Of a DNA stretch of 64,000 nucleotides, positions 30,524 to 40,977 are shown in pieces (positions within the stretch are counted from its first letter, which is position 1; each line of letters begins with the position of its first letter). The DNA is from Gigaspora rosea (lineage: Eukaryota > Glomeromycota > Glomeromycetes > Diversisporales > Gigasporaceae). The notes below the pieces were generated by a model. It saw nothing but the letters and a program-made list of their open reading frames with translations, was not told where the DNA came from and did no database searches. The translations under genes and the position numbers were made by a program. Where the stretch lies: assembly GCA_003550325.1 (NCBI GenBank), contig QKWP01002059.1, forward strand, positions 18,680 to 82,679. The letters are read 5' to 3'.

Positions 30524-32972
30524 ATGGACGTTGGAAATACAGAAGACTTGAACAATACAACTGAGATTTTGGAACTCGAAAGTGACAAGAAAAGCTTGAC
30601 AGAAACATTCACAGTATGTATAGTTTTATTTTAGTAATTTGAGCAGATTTTATACTCATATTTTGAATATTGTATGTAGGTTACATCTTATTCAAACGAT
30701 AAAGTTAAAGCATACTTTTCATCGCAACTTACCCTTAACCAAAGGTGTGCACTCCTTTTTAACGTGAACCAATCATTTGAGGTTCCGATAGAGGACTTTG
30801 ATAGTGAATGGTGGCCTCTCTTTACTAATATTTGGACACGGTATAGCTCTTGAAATCATAATAATGGTAATAATTTTACTACTTTTACATGCCGTTTTAC
30901 CAAACACAACCCATCGAGTACATGTAAAGAGAGAGTACCAAGTGAAAACGACGAAAACGAAAGTTCGTTCACCAAACCTATGTAATACAAAAATCAGGGT
31001 CTTATGATTAGTCACAGAACAAAAAGTGCTTATTGAACGATTTCCAAATAGTTCTGATCATGCTCATACCATAGATAAAAGCGAGAAATTAAAACGCTCG
31101 CAGCATATTCGAGAGTTAGTAGCAAAGGAAGCAACTAAAAATTATCTACTACTAGCAATTGTTAATGCAGTCAAAGAGTATGCAACAATAGAACTAGATC
31201 TTAATGATAGTGTAAAAGAATTGAGGAGAAAAGAGGTTTCCAATATTAAAAGTAAGGTTCGCAAATCACAAAATGTAAATCTTATAGGTAATAAAAATAT
31301 AGATTTAGATGTCGAAGAATCTATTGCTTTTTTAAAAAATGAAGGATATCAAATAGAAAGCTACGAAATTCTTAGTTGATCAACTCATGGATTCGTTTTT
31401 GCACATCCAAGTCAGTTAGAAAAGCTTTGGTGTTTTGGATAGTTAATTTTAATAGATTCTACACATAAGACGAATAGGTATGATTGGCGCTTACTTACGT
31501 TATATATTCGAGACAATTACGGCTCTTGGGATGTGGGGCACTTTTATGTAAGTAAGGAGGATAGTGATATCATGGCAGAGGCCTTACGAATAATCCGACG
31601 GTTTGAACGTTCTTGGATGCCTCGGTACTTTCTTGCCAACCAAAACAATGTGGAAGCTAACGCTATTTAGTAGTTTTTCCGGGATTATCAAAAGGCGAGC
31701 AGGAGTGCAATGTTATTTTTTGTACCGTTCACATAATGTGCACTTGGATGACTAAAATTTATGAACGGAAGGCTCAAAATAAGATGATCCAGGCAATGCA
31801 TAAAGTATCAAAAATTGGCTATGACGAACTTATTAAGGAGGCAATGAGCAAATGTCAAGTTCCTGCCGTTAGACAGTACATATCACGAAACTACACAAAA
31901 AATACAAATCAATGGGCCCTTTGGGCCCGTCAACATTCCCCTCTCCTTTTACAAATAACTTCGACGAACGCCATTGAATCATACCACAGTGAATTAAAAA
32001 GAACGACGATTTCTTATCATGGATTAATTAATAGGTAATCGTTTTTTTTTCAAATCGTTAAGGAATTTATTACATCGTGAATGATAAAAGAATCACTCTT
32101 TTTCATCTTCTTGCTCTTGTTTTTCTTTCTCTTTTTCGGCTTCTTTTTCTTTCTCTTTCTCGTGTTCTTTCTCTTTTTCCTTTTTAGTTTCGTCTTCTTT
32201 TTCAGTTTCTTGTTCTTCCTCTTTCTCAAATTCTTGTTCTTTTTCATTTTCACGCTCTTTTTCTTGGGCACGTGCAGGTTTAAGCAAATTAATAATGACT
32301 GTCTAAATTAATTAAATTGTAGGATGATTAATACCTTTATTTAATTTGTAAGTTTAATTAAACTTTTTTTATAAAAAAAAAAAAAATTAGGCGCTTGCCA
32401 TCAAATTATTACTCTTGATATGAAAAAAAGATCGGATGCGGAATACACAGCCTTTGAATTTCGTACTAAACGAATCTCAGCTATCGGAGTAGACTATGAA
32501 ATTCTTGACCAAGTTCATAAGCTGCCATTTCCTTTCTAGCAATTAATTGTTAATGAGATCCATACCATTGAAAAAAGAATCGAAAAGGGGAAAGAAGCAC
32601 CTGGCTTGATATCTCTTAATTGCAATTGCCTTTTTTTTCGCCGATATCTTTTACCCTGTCGACACATCTTCCACAAACACCTATATGGAGAAATAAAATT
32701 GTTAACTGTTAATGCTTGGGAGACGTTTCAAAGCATGTTAATAGAAAATGGGATTGAAATATACTTAACTCGTGGGGTAGTAGAAATAGAGTTACCTAAA
32801 AAAACGGAGATGGAGAAAGCTGCAGAAACCGACGTTCAACCGTATATGAATTAATCGAGAGAACGCGTAATGCTTATTGGAGAAACGAAGAAGAAGAAGA
32901 TGCAAGACAGAAATCTGCATTTATTGAAGCATTGAAATCTTCGTTAGAATTTATTTTAATTTCACCTGATTA
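30524..32972 (+). pseudogene. MULE transposase (second family), broken
   Basis: The start ATG at 30524 gives MDVGNTEDLNNTTEILELES and an intact 30-codon first exon. A canonical intron (GTATGT...TATGTAG, 30614-30679) follows. Later segments include NDKVKAYFSSQLTLNQR, LIDSTHKTNRYDWRLLTLYI, YERKAQNKMIQAMHKV, WALWARQHSPLLLQITSTNA, ESYHSELKR and a SWIM-like CNCLFFRRYLLPCRHIFH. Stops occur at about 30854, 31379 and 31668 and frameshifts at several points. The second catalytic acid appears lost: FLANQNNVEA, where I would expect LSDQSSVEA. A second intron candidate (32035-32390) contains a CT-rich repeat. Confidence 0.8.
32090..32275. repeat. CTTTTT-rich minisatellite inside MULE intron
   Basis: TTCTTTTTCTC-type units read as Glu/Lys repeats on the minus strand and Phe/Leu runs on the + strand. 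It lies within a probable intron or insertion between GLIN and ACHQIITLD of the transposase. None of the frames is a gene. Confidence 0.7.
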
Positions 32973-34293
32973 AAAAAAAAAGAAAAAAAAAAGAAAATAA
33001 GAAAAAAAAAATAGAAAAAAAAGAAAATAGGAAAAAAAAACTATACTTATATTGCATCGATTTGAGGTATATGGATTAATTCCGAATAGACAATTGGTTT
33101 TCAATCTTTATAGCCATTTAAGAAATAATTACTAGATATTCAGACAATTAATATAAGGTGGGACATATTCATGCTGATAGTAATATTTTGCGCATTATAT
33201 AAGGCTTACAAATGAGCTTGAATACTTAATTAACACAAATAAATATTGAAGATTATACTTTAACTATATAGGATACAAGTGCCCTGACTCTAATAATATA
33301 AAGATGAGTGTTGGTTTATCGTATAAATTCTAAAATTCCTGGTACAATTAATAATTCAGCATGAAAAGATCGTGGTAAAACCATTTCTGCTTTCTATGTA
33401 ATTCATTATTATTCGAAGCAGAAGAACTGTAGAAGATATTTGGTTCGTTTGTCATATACTTTTTCATAATGTCTTTTCAAATTTTTTTTTTCAAAAATTT
33501 ATTGACAAAAGTCACATGTTATTAGCAATATATTACCAGCCATTTGAAAATAATGAATATGAGGCTATAAAATTCTTGTCCAGTTTCAAGATCAGATGTA
33601 GGCCAGGATCGAAATATAACGAAGCCCATTCAATTAAATGAATTTGAAAGTTTTAGATTCAGGTTTCTTCTTGTAATAATATTATATAAAATAACTTGAT
33701 AATAATCTTGGTAAAAACATTTCTAAATTAAACATTTAATATTATTTTACCGACATTCGTCAATTAATTATAAAATTATAAAGACCTATATCTTAAATAC
33801 ATGAATGAATTAAGGTATATACATTATTAATCTTAAAGTCTTAAGTGGCTAAGAGTAAATGCTCATGAATTTGAATATCTTATTTTAATTGCGCTTATCT
33901 GTTATAATCTCAATTAACAGTAAAAAAGTAAATAAGATATAATGAATTTGAACATATTATTAAATAATTATCTTTATACTTACAAACTTAATTAGCACAA
34001 AAAAATTTAAATGCTAAACGGTTTGACGTCTTGAAGAAAATTAGAACAGTAAAGGTAATTGTTAAAGAAGTTAAATATTAAGTATACCAAGTAATTACCT
34101 GACAACAAACGTTTTCTAACGATTGTAAATATTAATAGTTTAAATGAAATTTAGTGCAATTAGATTTACACGAAGAATTTGAAAGTAAATTGATATAGCA
34201 AAAATGTGGGAGACCTTAGTTAGTCTTCCATCTCAATTTTCTACGTTCATACTGCTTTCAACAAAACTAATGTAAAATAGTTATATATAACAA
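32973..34293. other. AT-rich 3' part of the MULE
   Basis: An A-rich tract (32972-33040) is followed by about 1.2 kb of AT-rich DNA with no frame above about 60 codons and no motif I recognise. Confidence 0.45.
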
Positions 34294-34649
34294 ATTAAAA
34301 AAAAACTTTAAATAAAAAAAGTTTTTTTTTTAAATACAATTCGCTAAAAAAAAAAATTGCATCGAATTATAATTATATAAATAAAAAAAAAAACTTCAAA
34401 TTAAAAAAGTTTTTTGTTAAATAAAAAAAAAGGTCATTTAAAAGTTCTCGTTGTCATTTTCATCGTTTTAAAAATCTGTTCAAAAATCGTTTCATCGTTT
34501 TCAAAAATATATATATATATATTTATTCCGAAATTTCCCGACGGTCATCAATCATCGGGTAGTCCCGTGATGTACCTGGCTTTAGCCGCCACCCGAATTG
34601 GGATAACGCTTACCAAATTGGATCAAGTCACGAGGGCATTTTGGATTCG

Positions 34650-35350
34650 TCTAAAACAAACAATGAATGATACGTGGATACGTAGAAACTGAACCGAAAT
34701 GAAATTTCTTCCAATACATCCTGACATCCGGCGTAGTTTTAGTTATCTTTCTATCATTTCTTCATTATATATAAATATAGTACTTTGGTAAAGCTAAATG
34801 CTTTATACAGTCTATATAATTTTTAAATTAGTTCTTGTGAACTTTTATTTTTCTTTTCTTTTGTCTTTTTGTCTATTCTCATTTTATATTTGTTTATTTT
34901 GGATTTCGTGTAGGTTTTGTAGTAATACCTCTTTTATTTTTCCTTTTGTTTTCGAAAACATTTGTTGTTCGTATGGATCTGGATTTAATACTCCTTGTCC
35001 TAGAGGCTAGGTAAGGAAGATTAAAGGAAAGTTAGTAATGTTGGCAAGCCTTCTTGAAGCCTTAAAGGAAGAAAGAAGATGGAAAGGAATTTCTTGCTTG
35101 TCATAAAAAGGGGAAGACCTTTTTATTTCAGCTTTAAGTAGCTAGATGAGCTATCTATTTCAATACCAATTTGGTGTCAAAATAGTGCGGCAGGTTGCAT
35201 TTGGTATCCGGGTACTTAGGTACCGATTGAGATGGCTGGATGATGCAAACTTATGTTATTAGGTAGTACAGTACTATGTATGTGCAGTAGTAAATACAAG
35301 CAGCTTAATAAAGTATTAGTGTGGCTGCTTAAGTTGAAAAAAAGAAACCA
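34650..35350. other. Unrecognised DNA with possible retroelement tail
   Basis: Bases 34985-35340 have balanced composition (TAGAGGCTAGGTAAGGAAGA, GTATCCGGGTACTTAGGTAC) and end in TTGAAAAAAAG. This could be the 3' end of an old retroelement. No coding frame is supported. Confidence 0.35.
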
Positions 35351-35357
35351 TTTTATA

Positions 35358-35531
35358 CAGTATAACCCGCAATAGTCACATTCACATTAGTCACAATCTC
35401 GCTATAGTCACCTTAATTTTTCTATTTAATTATGTATACTATATATAAATTTTAGCTTGCTTTAGTCACAATCTCACAATAGGCACTTAGAAAGTCCAAT
35501 TTTGGCATATGACTATTGCGGGGTTTGACTG
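35358..35531. mobile_element. Tc1/mariner (pogo)-type MITE, AGTCACA motif
   Basis: The left tip CAGTATAACCCGCAATAGTC and inverted right tip CAGTCAAACCCCGCAATAGT enclose 174 bp flanked by TA at both sides (35356-35357 and 35532-35533). The inside is built of AGTCACA and CACAATCTCGC words. Confidence 0.8.
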
Positions 35532-35539
35532 TATATACG

Positions 35540-36139
35540 ATAATATAGCTTTGTTAATAATTATATAAAAATTTAAAAAAATATTAATGAAGGACATGTA
35601 ACTTGTTATCAAAAACTTTTTTAATTAAGTTCTTGCATTTTGTAAGCTGTATTATAATTTGGATGAATAATTTTATTCTTTACAATGCAAAATTTTAATA
35701 TATTGTAATATTTAAATTGTGTCTGTTGATTGGTTGGGTTGTTTAACTTTTATCTATCTGTTTTTATGAAAGCGTATAAATGAGAAAGTCTCTGTTCTAC
35801 CTCAATTATACGGCATTTATATGGTATATGACATTTATACTACTTACAGCATTTATATGACATGCAGCACTTCTACTTATATGGCAAAATATGCTATATG
35901 CTATAGTAGTTATACCGAGGGTAGCTACCCCACTGCTACCCCTCAAGATTCTAAATATTTGCAGTTTTACCTATAACTACTACATGTACTTGTACTAGCT
36001 ATGCCATATTGGTGGTCCCAGCTCTTCTTAATTTTCAAGAACTACCATATGGGTATGCCTAGAGCCCATTAGGCCTTGATACCTACATGTCTTTATGCTT
36101 CTACTTCTCACTAGTTAGTGAGTTTCATCTGCCTTTGCA
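35540..36139. other. AT-rich DNA with ATTTATATGG repeats
   Basis: CATTTATATGGTATATGACA-type short repeats occur at 35810-35890. The remainder up to 36140 may be the degraded far end of the retroelement at 36140-37750, but I could not align it with confidence. Confidence 0.4.
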
Positions 36140-36675
36140 AGGTCATTTCGATCTCCAATACTCATATCCAACCTTCTTTCAAGCCTTATACTGATCTCTT
36201 CCAAACTACCAAACCAGTTAGCTCAGAAGGATTGGTTGGCCTGGCTTTATGCGTCTGATAGACTCCTTTTCCTTGGTACCTAATTTCAAAACATAGGTTC
36301 TTTTTCTCTACTATAACTCTAGCAGCCAGGTTGGTGCTCCCTTTTGTTATAGGGTTTTTCTATCTGGTTCTTCAGTCTCTAGTTGAAATTCTGATTTTCT
36401 GTAGTACTGTTAAAAGATCTCCCTTACTTCCTTGCTCAGGACTAATGGGTTTCAATTGTTCTGGTTCCTTGGATTTGTCTGTATAAATTATACAACTGCA
36501 CTGATGCTTCTTTTCAAGATGGTAGTACCAGGCACTGTTGGAAATTCAAAAAAAATTTTATGATTTTTGTGAACATAATTTTTTTTTATAATGTTCATAT
36601 CAAAAATAAATATGTTCACATAGTAGAATTTAGACTTTATAATATAATGACTATTTGCAATTGACCAAAAGTTGA

Positions 36676-36746
36676 TTATATCTAAAAATAAGCTACTTAC
36701 AGATTTTTTGTGTTCAAAATCGTTAAAAAGGTAGTTTATTTTTGAA
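36676..36746. repeat. AAAATAAGCTAC stem-loop
   Basis: TCTAAAAATAAGCTACTTAC is mirrored by AAGGTAGTTTATTTTTGA. The same TAAGCTACC tip bounds the nested segment at 37820-38113, suggesting a small family. Confidence 0.5.
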
Positions 36747-36778
36747 ATATATGGTAAATATAATCTTTATATTAATAA

Positions 36779-37409
36779 GGGAATAGAACTTTGTTGCATC
36801 CGCGATATGTCACACCCCCAATTCAGCCAATCAAATCGCATAATTTTGTAGACAAAATATTTTATTTTTTAAAAATTCAAAATTTTACTAGTAAAATATA
36901 AAAATAAATAAGTGATATCAAAGTATGTAATGTAAAATTTTATTTTGAACAACTTTTTCTAAGTCATAAAAATAGATTATCTTAGTAAAAAAACATTTTA
37001 TAGAAAAAATCAAAAATTTCAAACATTAGCACATATAAAACTTTTTTTACTAATATAAATCTATCTTTACATCTAAGAATTATATGTAAAATTTTATTCT
37101 AAACAACTTTTTCTAAGTTAAAAAGGTAGATTGTTTTAGTAAAAAAAAAAGTTTTATATGTGCTAACTTTGGAAATTTTTGATTTTTCTTATAAAACGTT
37201 TTTTTACTAAGACAATCTATCTTTATGACTTAGAAAAGTTGTTTAGAATAAAATTTTACATTATATGGCATGCTATTTTATATAAATTTTACATTTTATT
37301 ATATAAAATTTTTAATTTTTAAAAAAAATTTTTTGCTTATAAAATCGTGCGATTTGATTGGCCGAACCAGGGGTGTGACATGTCACAGGTGCGACAAATT
37401 TATTTTCCC
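36779..37409. mobile_element. Mutator-like MITE, 9-bp duplication TATTAATAA
   Basis: The tips GGGAATAGAACTTTGTTGCA and the inverse of GGGAAAATAAATTTGTCGCA continue into long inverted arms sharing ATGTCACACCCC and GCCAATCAAATCGC. The exact 9-bp repeat TATTAATAA flanks both ends (36770-36778 and 37410-37418). The duplication is AT-only, so it is slightly weaker evidence than in the MULE at 25603. Confidence 0.75.
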
Positions 37410-37748
37410 TATTAATAAATTATGAATAAAAAATTATAAAAATTAAAATTTATATTCATACTATGCGAATATAAAAATATAAAATTTTTGATTTTTTATG
37501 TTCATACTATGTGAACATAAAATATAAAAACATTGATTTTTTAAAAAAATTTATGCTCACTGTGAACACTGTGAACATATAATTTCCAACACTGGTACCA
37601 AGGTTATAGGTAATATACTTGACTGATTGATGAACAAATATTACTATAACACAGGCTTATTTTTTAATTCATCTTCAGTGGGATTTGAACTCTAGATCTG
37701 TTGCTTGAGGATAACAGCCAAACAGCTTCTCTATATCACCACACCCTT

Positions 37749-39055
37749 AGTAGTCACCGGATTTTTAATATCATGAAGATCTAACCTAATTTGCTAATGA
37801 TTGTAGCTACCTTATTTGTCTGAAAATAAGCTACCCTTTTTGGCCAAAAAGTTACACAAAAAATCGTGGCATAGCTTATTTCCGGATTGTTAAATTTTTT
37901 GAGAAATTGAAAAATGTACTAATAAAAAGTTGTCCAAATGCCATGCAATTTTCATTATAAGTGTATTTCATTACGCTGAACAACTTTACTTATTCAATCT
38001 TTTGAAGTTTACATAGTAAAAAAAAATTCATATATAGCGACTATTAACGATTTTTTTAAAAATTTTTCTGAAAATCCAGGGGTAACTTCTTTTGAAGGTA
38101 GCTTATTTTTGGAAACCTACGGTATATATAAAACCGATTTTTTTTATATGCGAATCAGTTTTTGTGTAATAAGTAAAATTGTTTGCTATGACGATTTGCA
38201 TATAATTTGAAAATTTTAAAAAATTTTATTAAGTTTTTTTGAAAATACTTTGATATTTTAGATGCCTGTAAACAAAAAATAAAAAATAATAATTAAAATT
38301 ATTATATCTCGACGCATTCTTGAACCCTTTAGAATTTTTTTATAAAAATTTAAACCTATATGCTTTAGAACTTAGAGAACAACTTTTATTAAGTCAATAA
38401 TTAGTGTTAGCAATACAGTTGTTTCAGAAATGAGGTGTTTATTTAAAATTTTAATTTTTAAAAAATCCTATTTTTTTGTATCTTAACATATTTATATAAA
38501 GAAACATTATAAAATTTATAAAAACATGATTCTAAAATACAATATACATATTATATTATATTATATAATATGTTATTTATTTTATTGGATTATTCCAATA
38601 TAAATTTTACAATGTTTATTATATAAAATTTTAAGATACAAAAAAACTGTATTTTTTTTAAAATTAAAAATTTTATTAAATACATCATTTCTGGAATAAC
38701 TGTATTGTTAATACTAATTATCGACTTAATGAAAGTTGTTCTCTAAGTTCTAAAGCATATAGGATTAAATTTTCATAAAAAAATTCTAAAGGGTTCAAGA
38801 ATGCGTCGAGATATAATAATGTTAATTATTATTTTTTATTTTTTGTTTACAGGCATCTAAAATATCAAAGTATTTTCAAAAAAACTTAATAAAATTGTCT
38901 AAAATTCTCAAATTATGTGCAAATCATTATTTCAAACAACTTTACTTATTGCACAAAGACCGATTCGCATATAAAAAAAAATCAGTTTTATATGTAGCTA
39001 CGATCATCAACAAATCAGGTTAGATTTTTGTAATATTAAAATTCCGGTGACTACT
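37749..39055. mobile_element. Fold-back element with AGTAGTCACCGG tips
   Basis: AGTAGTCACCGGATTTTTAA and its mirror are followed by matching inner arms (ATCTAACCTAATTTG, GTAGCTAC, ATATAAAACCGATTTTTTT, TCTCGACGCATTCTTGAACC) that run to a centre near 38560. The left arm is longer because 37820-38113 (tips AAAATAAGCTACC) was inserted. It abuts the 5' end of the SINE. No coding region. Confidence 0.75.
37820..38113. mobile_element. Nested AAAATAAGCTACC-ended insertion
   Basis: TGAAAATAAGCTACC at the left and GGTAGCTTATTTTTGG at the right bound a stretch that is absent from the right arm of the enclosing fold-back element. That absence marks it as an insertion. Confidence 0.55.
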
Positions 39056-39059
39056 GGCA

Positions 39060-39480
39060 GGGGAGTGTAATACCAATTTATCACAATACAAACTTGTTAT
39101 AACATGAATCTATTATATTATAGTACTATTTAACATGTAAATACAAGTTTTATGTTAAAATATAAGTAGGAAATGTCAAAAAATAGTGATTAGCTGGATA
39201 GATACTACTGTGTCATCTGCAATTTAGTTATAACAACCTGAGTGAAAGTAAGTAAACTTGTATATTCATGAAACTAATTATTAGATTCGTAAAATACTAA
39301 TATATATATGTTGATTGAAGCATTTGAGATAATCTATTAAAAGTTTTACTTTCTAATTGATTTATCATTTGTACACTATTATAGAATAGGTTTCTTATTA
39401 TTGAAAACTAAAACATTCTAATGATATTTTAGCATAATATAAAAAGAAATACAAAATAATAGAATACTAGTATAAAATGG
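39060..39480. other. AT-rich DNA
   Basis: No gene is visible. ACAAACTTGTTATAACATG and AACATGTAAATACAAGTTTT near 39090-39150 form a weak inverted pair. Confidence 0.35.
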
Positions 39481-39482
39481 CC

Positions 39483-39575
39483 TTTTATACTTTTATACTT
39501 CTATACTTTTATACTTTTATACTTTTAACTTTATACTTTTACTTTTCTACTCTTATACTTTTACTTATATATATT
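39483..39575. repeat. TTTTATACTT minisatellite
   Basis: Nine or so degenerate 10-11-bp units of TTTTATACTT occur. The 61-codon frame across it is a repeat translation. Confidence 0.8.
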
Positions 39576-40020
39576 TCTAAAATATATATAAACCCTAGCT
39601 TTCTAATCTTCTATATATTAGCTTTTAGCTTTAGACTCAGATTCTTTTTTTCTATTCTCTAATATTTAGGAATAGTTTTATCTCTTGAATATTATATCTA
39701 AAATAAATAAAGTATATCTTTGTTAAATAATTACTCGTTTGTTTCTTAATAAATATCTAACAAACTACTCTAGTAAAGTAACATTCTACTTGTATACTAT
39801 TTTATATCTTATCTGACCCTTACAAGATTCCTGTTGCTATTTGTTGTGTTGCAAGTACTATATTGAAGGCTATAGTCACTTGTAACATTTTGGTGCTTTC
39901 TGGCAGAAATCATTTAAAAAATAGCCAAAACTTCAGAACCTCCCTTCTTCTCTACTAAAATAATATTTTTTGGTCTATTCTCTTTCTTCTTTTCTTCTTC
40001 TCTAATTAAATGATTGTTTT
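39576..40020. other. AT-rich DNA, possible decayed LTR end
   Basis: AATAAATAAAG at about 39700 and TCTGACCCTTACA ending at about 39829 resemble the 3' half of a long terminal repeat. Neither a partner repeat nor a target duplication was found, so this is only a suspicion. Confidence 0.2.
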
Positions 40021-40023
40021 TGT

Positions 40024-40160
40024 TTTTCTATTAAATTAAAAGAGATTTATTCAAAAGGGCATACTTGAAGTCTTTTGCTTTTGTAGACTAGTATTTTCTA
40101 TTTAATTAATAAAGATTTGTTTAGAAGAGCAACTTGAAGTCTTTGCTTTTGTAGCACTTC
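40024..40160. repeat. Tandem duplication of a ~70-bp unit
   Basis: TTTTCTATTAAATTAAAAGA...CTTTTGCTTTTGTAG occurs twice in succession (about 40024-40090 and 40094-40160) with small differences. No product is apparent. Confidence 0.7.
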
Positions 40161-40299
40161 TCTATTGTATTTTTAGTAATAGTTTTTTTTTAGACCCAAA
40201 TTTAAAATTCCTTACCTTTTTAGCTAGTAATTTGAAATATAAATCTAACCTCTTTTGCTCAAGCTCAAAAAAAAATTAGTTAGTTAATCTTCTAGGTCT

Positions 40300-40700
40300 T
40301 TTTATAAATAGTATGAATAGAGCCTACCAAATTCATTTTCAACAAATTAAAGCACATAATGTTCACAACCCAACTGCTCTTGCCACTAATATTTACCAAC
40401 TTAGTAGCCCAAATTTATCCTGTACTATTTGCTATTCATCTTGCAATTTTCATCAGACTTTTTATCGCTTTTAGAATCAGTGCTAGAATAGAATTAATAT
40501 CTGAATTTATTTTTATATCTGGATTAGGACTTATTATTTTCTGCAACAACTAACTCCAAATCTGGATTCACTACCTCTTCAATTATGCAAAATTATGCAA
40601 TAAATTTTTTAAAAATATGCAACAAATTATATGAATTTGATAAAAATATGTATTTATATATCAGCAAATTTATAATAGTGTAATCTTATATAAGGTCTTA
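40300..40700. other. AT-rich DNA with ATATGCAA repeats
   Basis: The 64-codon hydrophobic frame at 40359-40553 has no recognisable domain and no support from context. Bases 40575-40640 repeat AATTATGCAA. An ATCAGCAAATTTATA word at 40664 matches termini at about 46853 (inverted) and 61152. Confidence 0.35.
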
Positions 40701-40712
40701 CGAACTGTAAGA

Positions 40713-40871
40713 GTAGTAACAAATATTATATAATATTTTTTTACTATACCCTCTACCCCCTCTTTCCCACATAAGATAAATTTAATTGGCTGTTATAAAT
40801 TTATATATCTAACGTAAAACAATCAGTGACCCCCCTTCCTACTCAGAATATTACATAATATTTGTCACTAC
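40713..40871. mobile_element. GTAGTGACA-ended MITE (second copy)
   Basis: GTAGTAACAAATATTATATA and the inverse of GTAGTGACAAATATTATGTA flank a CTCTACCCCCTCTTTCCCAC middle and ATTGGCTGTTATAAA. It is the sister of 23208-23365. Confidence 0.65.
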
Positions 40872-40977
40872 CTAATATAAGCAAAATATTACATAATATA
40901 TTTCAAAATATTTTGAAATATCAAAATTTCAAAATAGTACATAAGTAATTTCGAAATATTTTAAAATATATTACGAA

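Larger units (their letters stand above)
30055..34594. mobile_element. MULE with ~300-bp terminal inverted repeats
   Basis: Bases 30055-30357 are mirrored by 34294-34594. The shared outer part includes GGCGGCTAAAGCCAGGTACA and ACGGGACTACCCGATGAT; the inner part is A/T-rich with GCATCGAATTATAATT-like sequence. Long terminal repeats plus a MULE-type gene (30524-32972) place it in Mutator-like elements. A clean 9-bp duplication is not resolved, because weaker similarity continues outward to about 30005 and 34650. Confidence 0.8.
36533..37594. mobile_element. hAT element inserted in the SINE
   Basis: The tips CACTGTTGGAAATT and the inverse of CAGTGTTGGAAATT bound 1,062 bp, flanked by GTACCAGG (36525-36532) and GTACCAAG (37595-37602). 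Inner arms contain TATGTTCACA in both orientations. It is non-coding and contains a nested Mutator-like element at 36779-37409. The homologous site in the young SINE is unoccupied. Confidence 0.85.
36140..37750 (-). mobile_element. Old tRNA-derived retroelement (SINE-like), split by a hAT element
   Basis: On the minus strand the head (from 37750) reads GGGTGTGGTGATATAGAGAA with a B-box-like GAGTTCAAATCCCACTG, then ATTACCTATAACCTTGG. After the hAT element (36525-37602) the body resumes with CCAAGGAACCAGAACAATTG, GCACCAACCTGGCTGCTAGA and TTAGGTACCAAGGAAAAGGA. The same order occurs in the young copy at 62722-63675. Many C-to-T and G-to-A differences distinguish it, especially at CpG. Confidence 0.7.

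Noticed and set aside
37660..37750. tRNA gene on the minus strand
   Set aside because: It has A/B-box-like words but no clean cloverleaf, and it continues into a long non-tRNA body shared with 62722-63675, so it is a SINE head.
39190..39830. Solo LTR
   Set aside because: AATAAA and TCTGACCCTTACA are suggestive, but no TG...CA pair with target duplication or second copy was found.
40359..40553. 64-codon hydrophobic frame as a small membrane protein
   Set aside because: No homology I recognise, no conserved context, and such lengths are expected by chance in AT-rich DNA.
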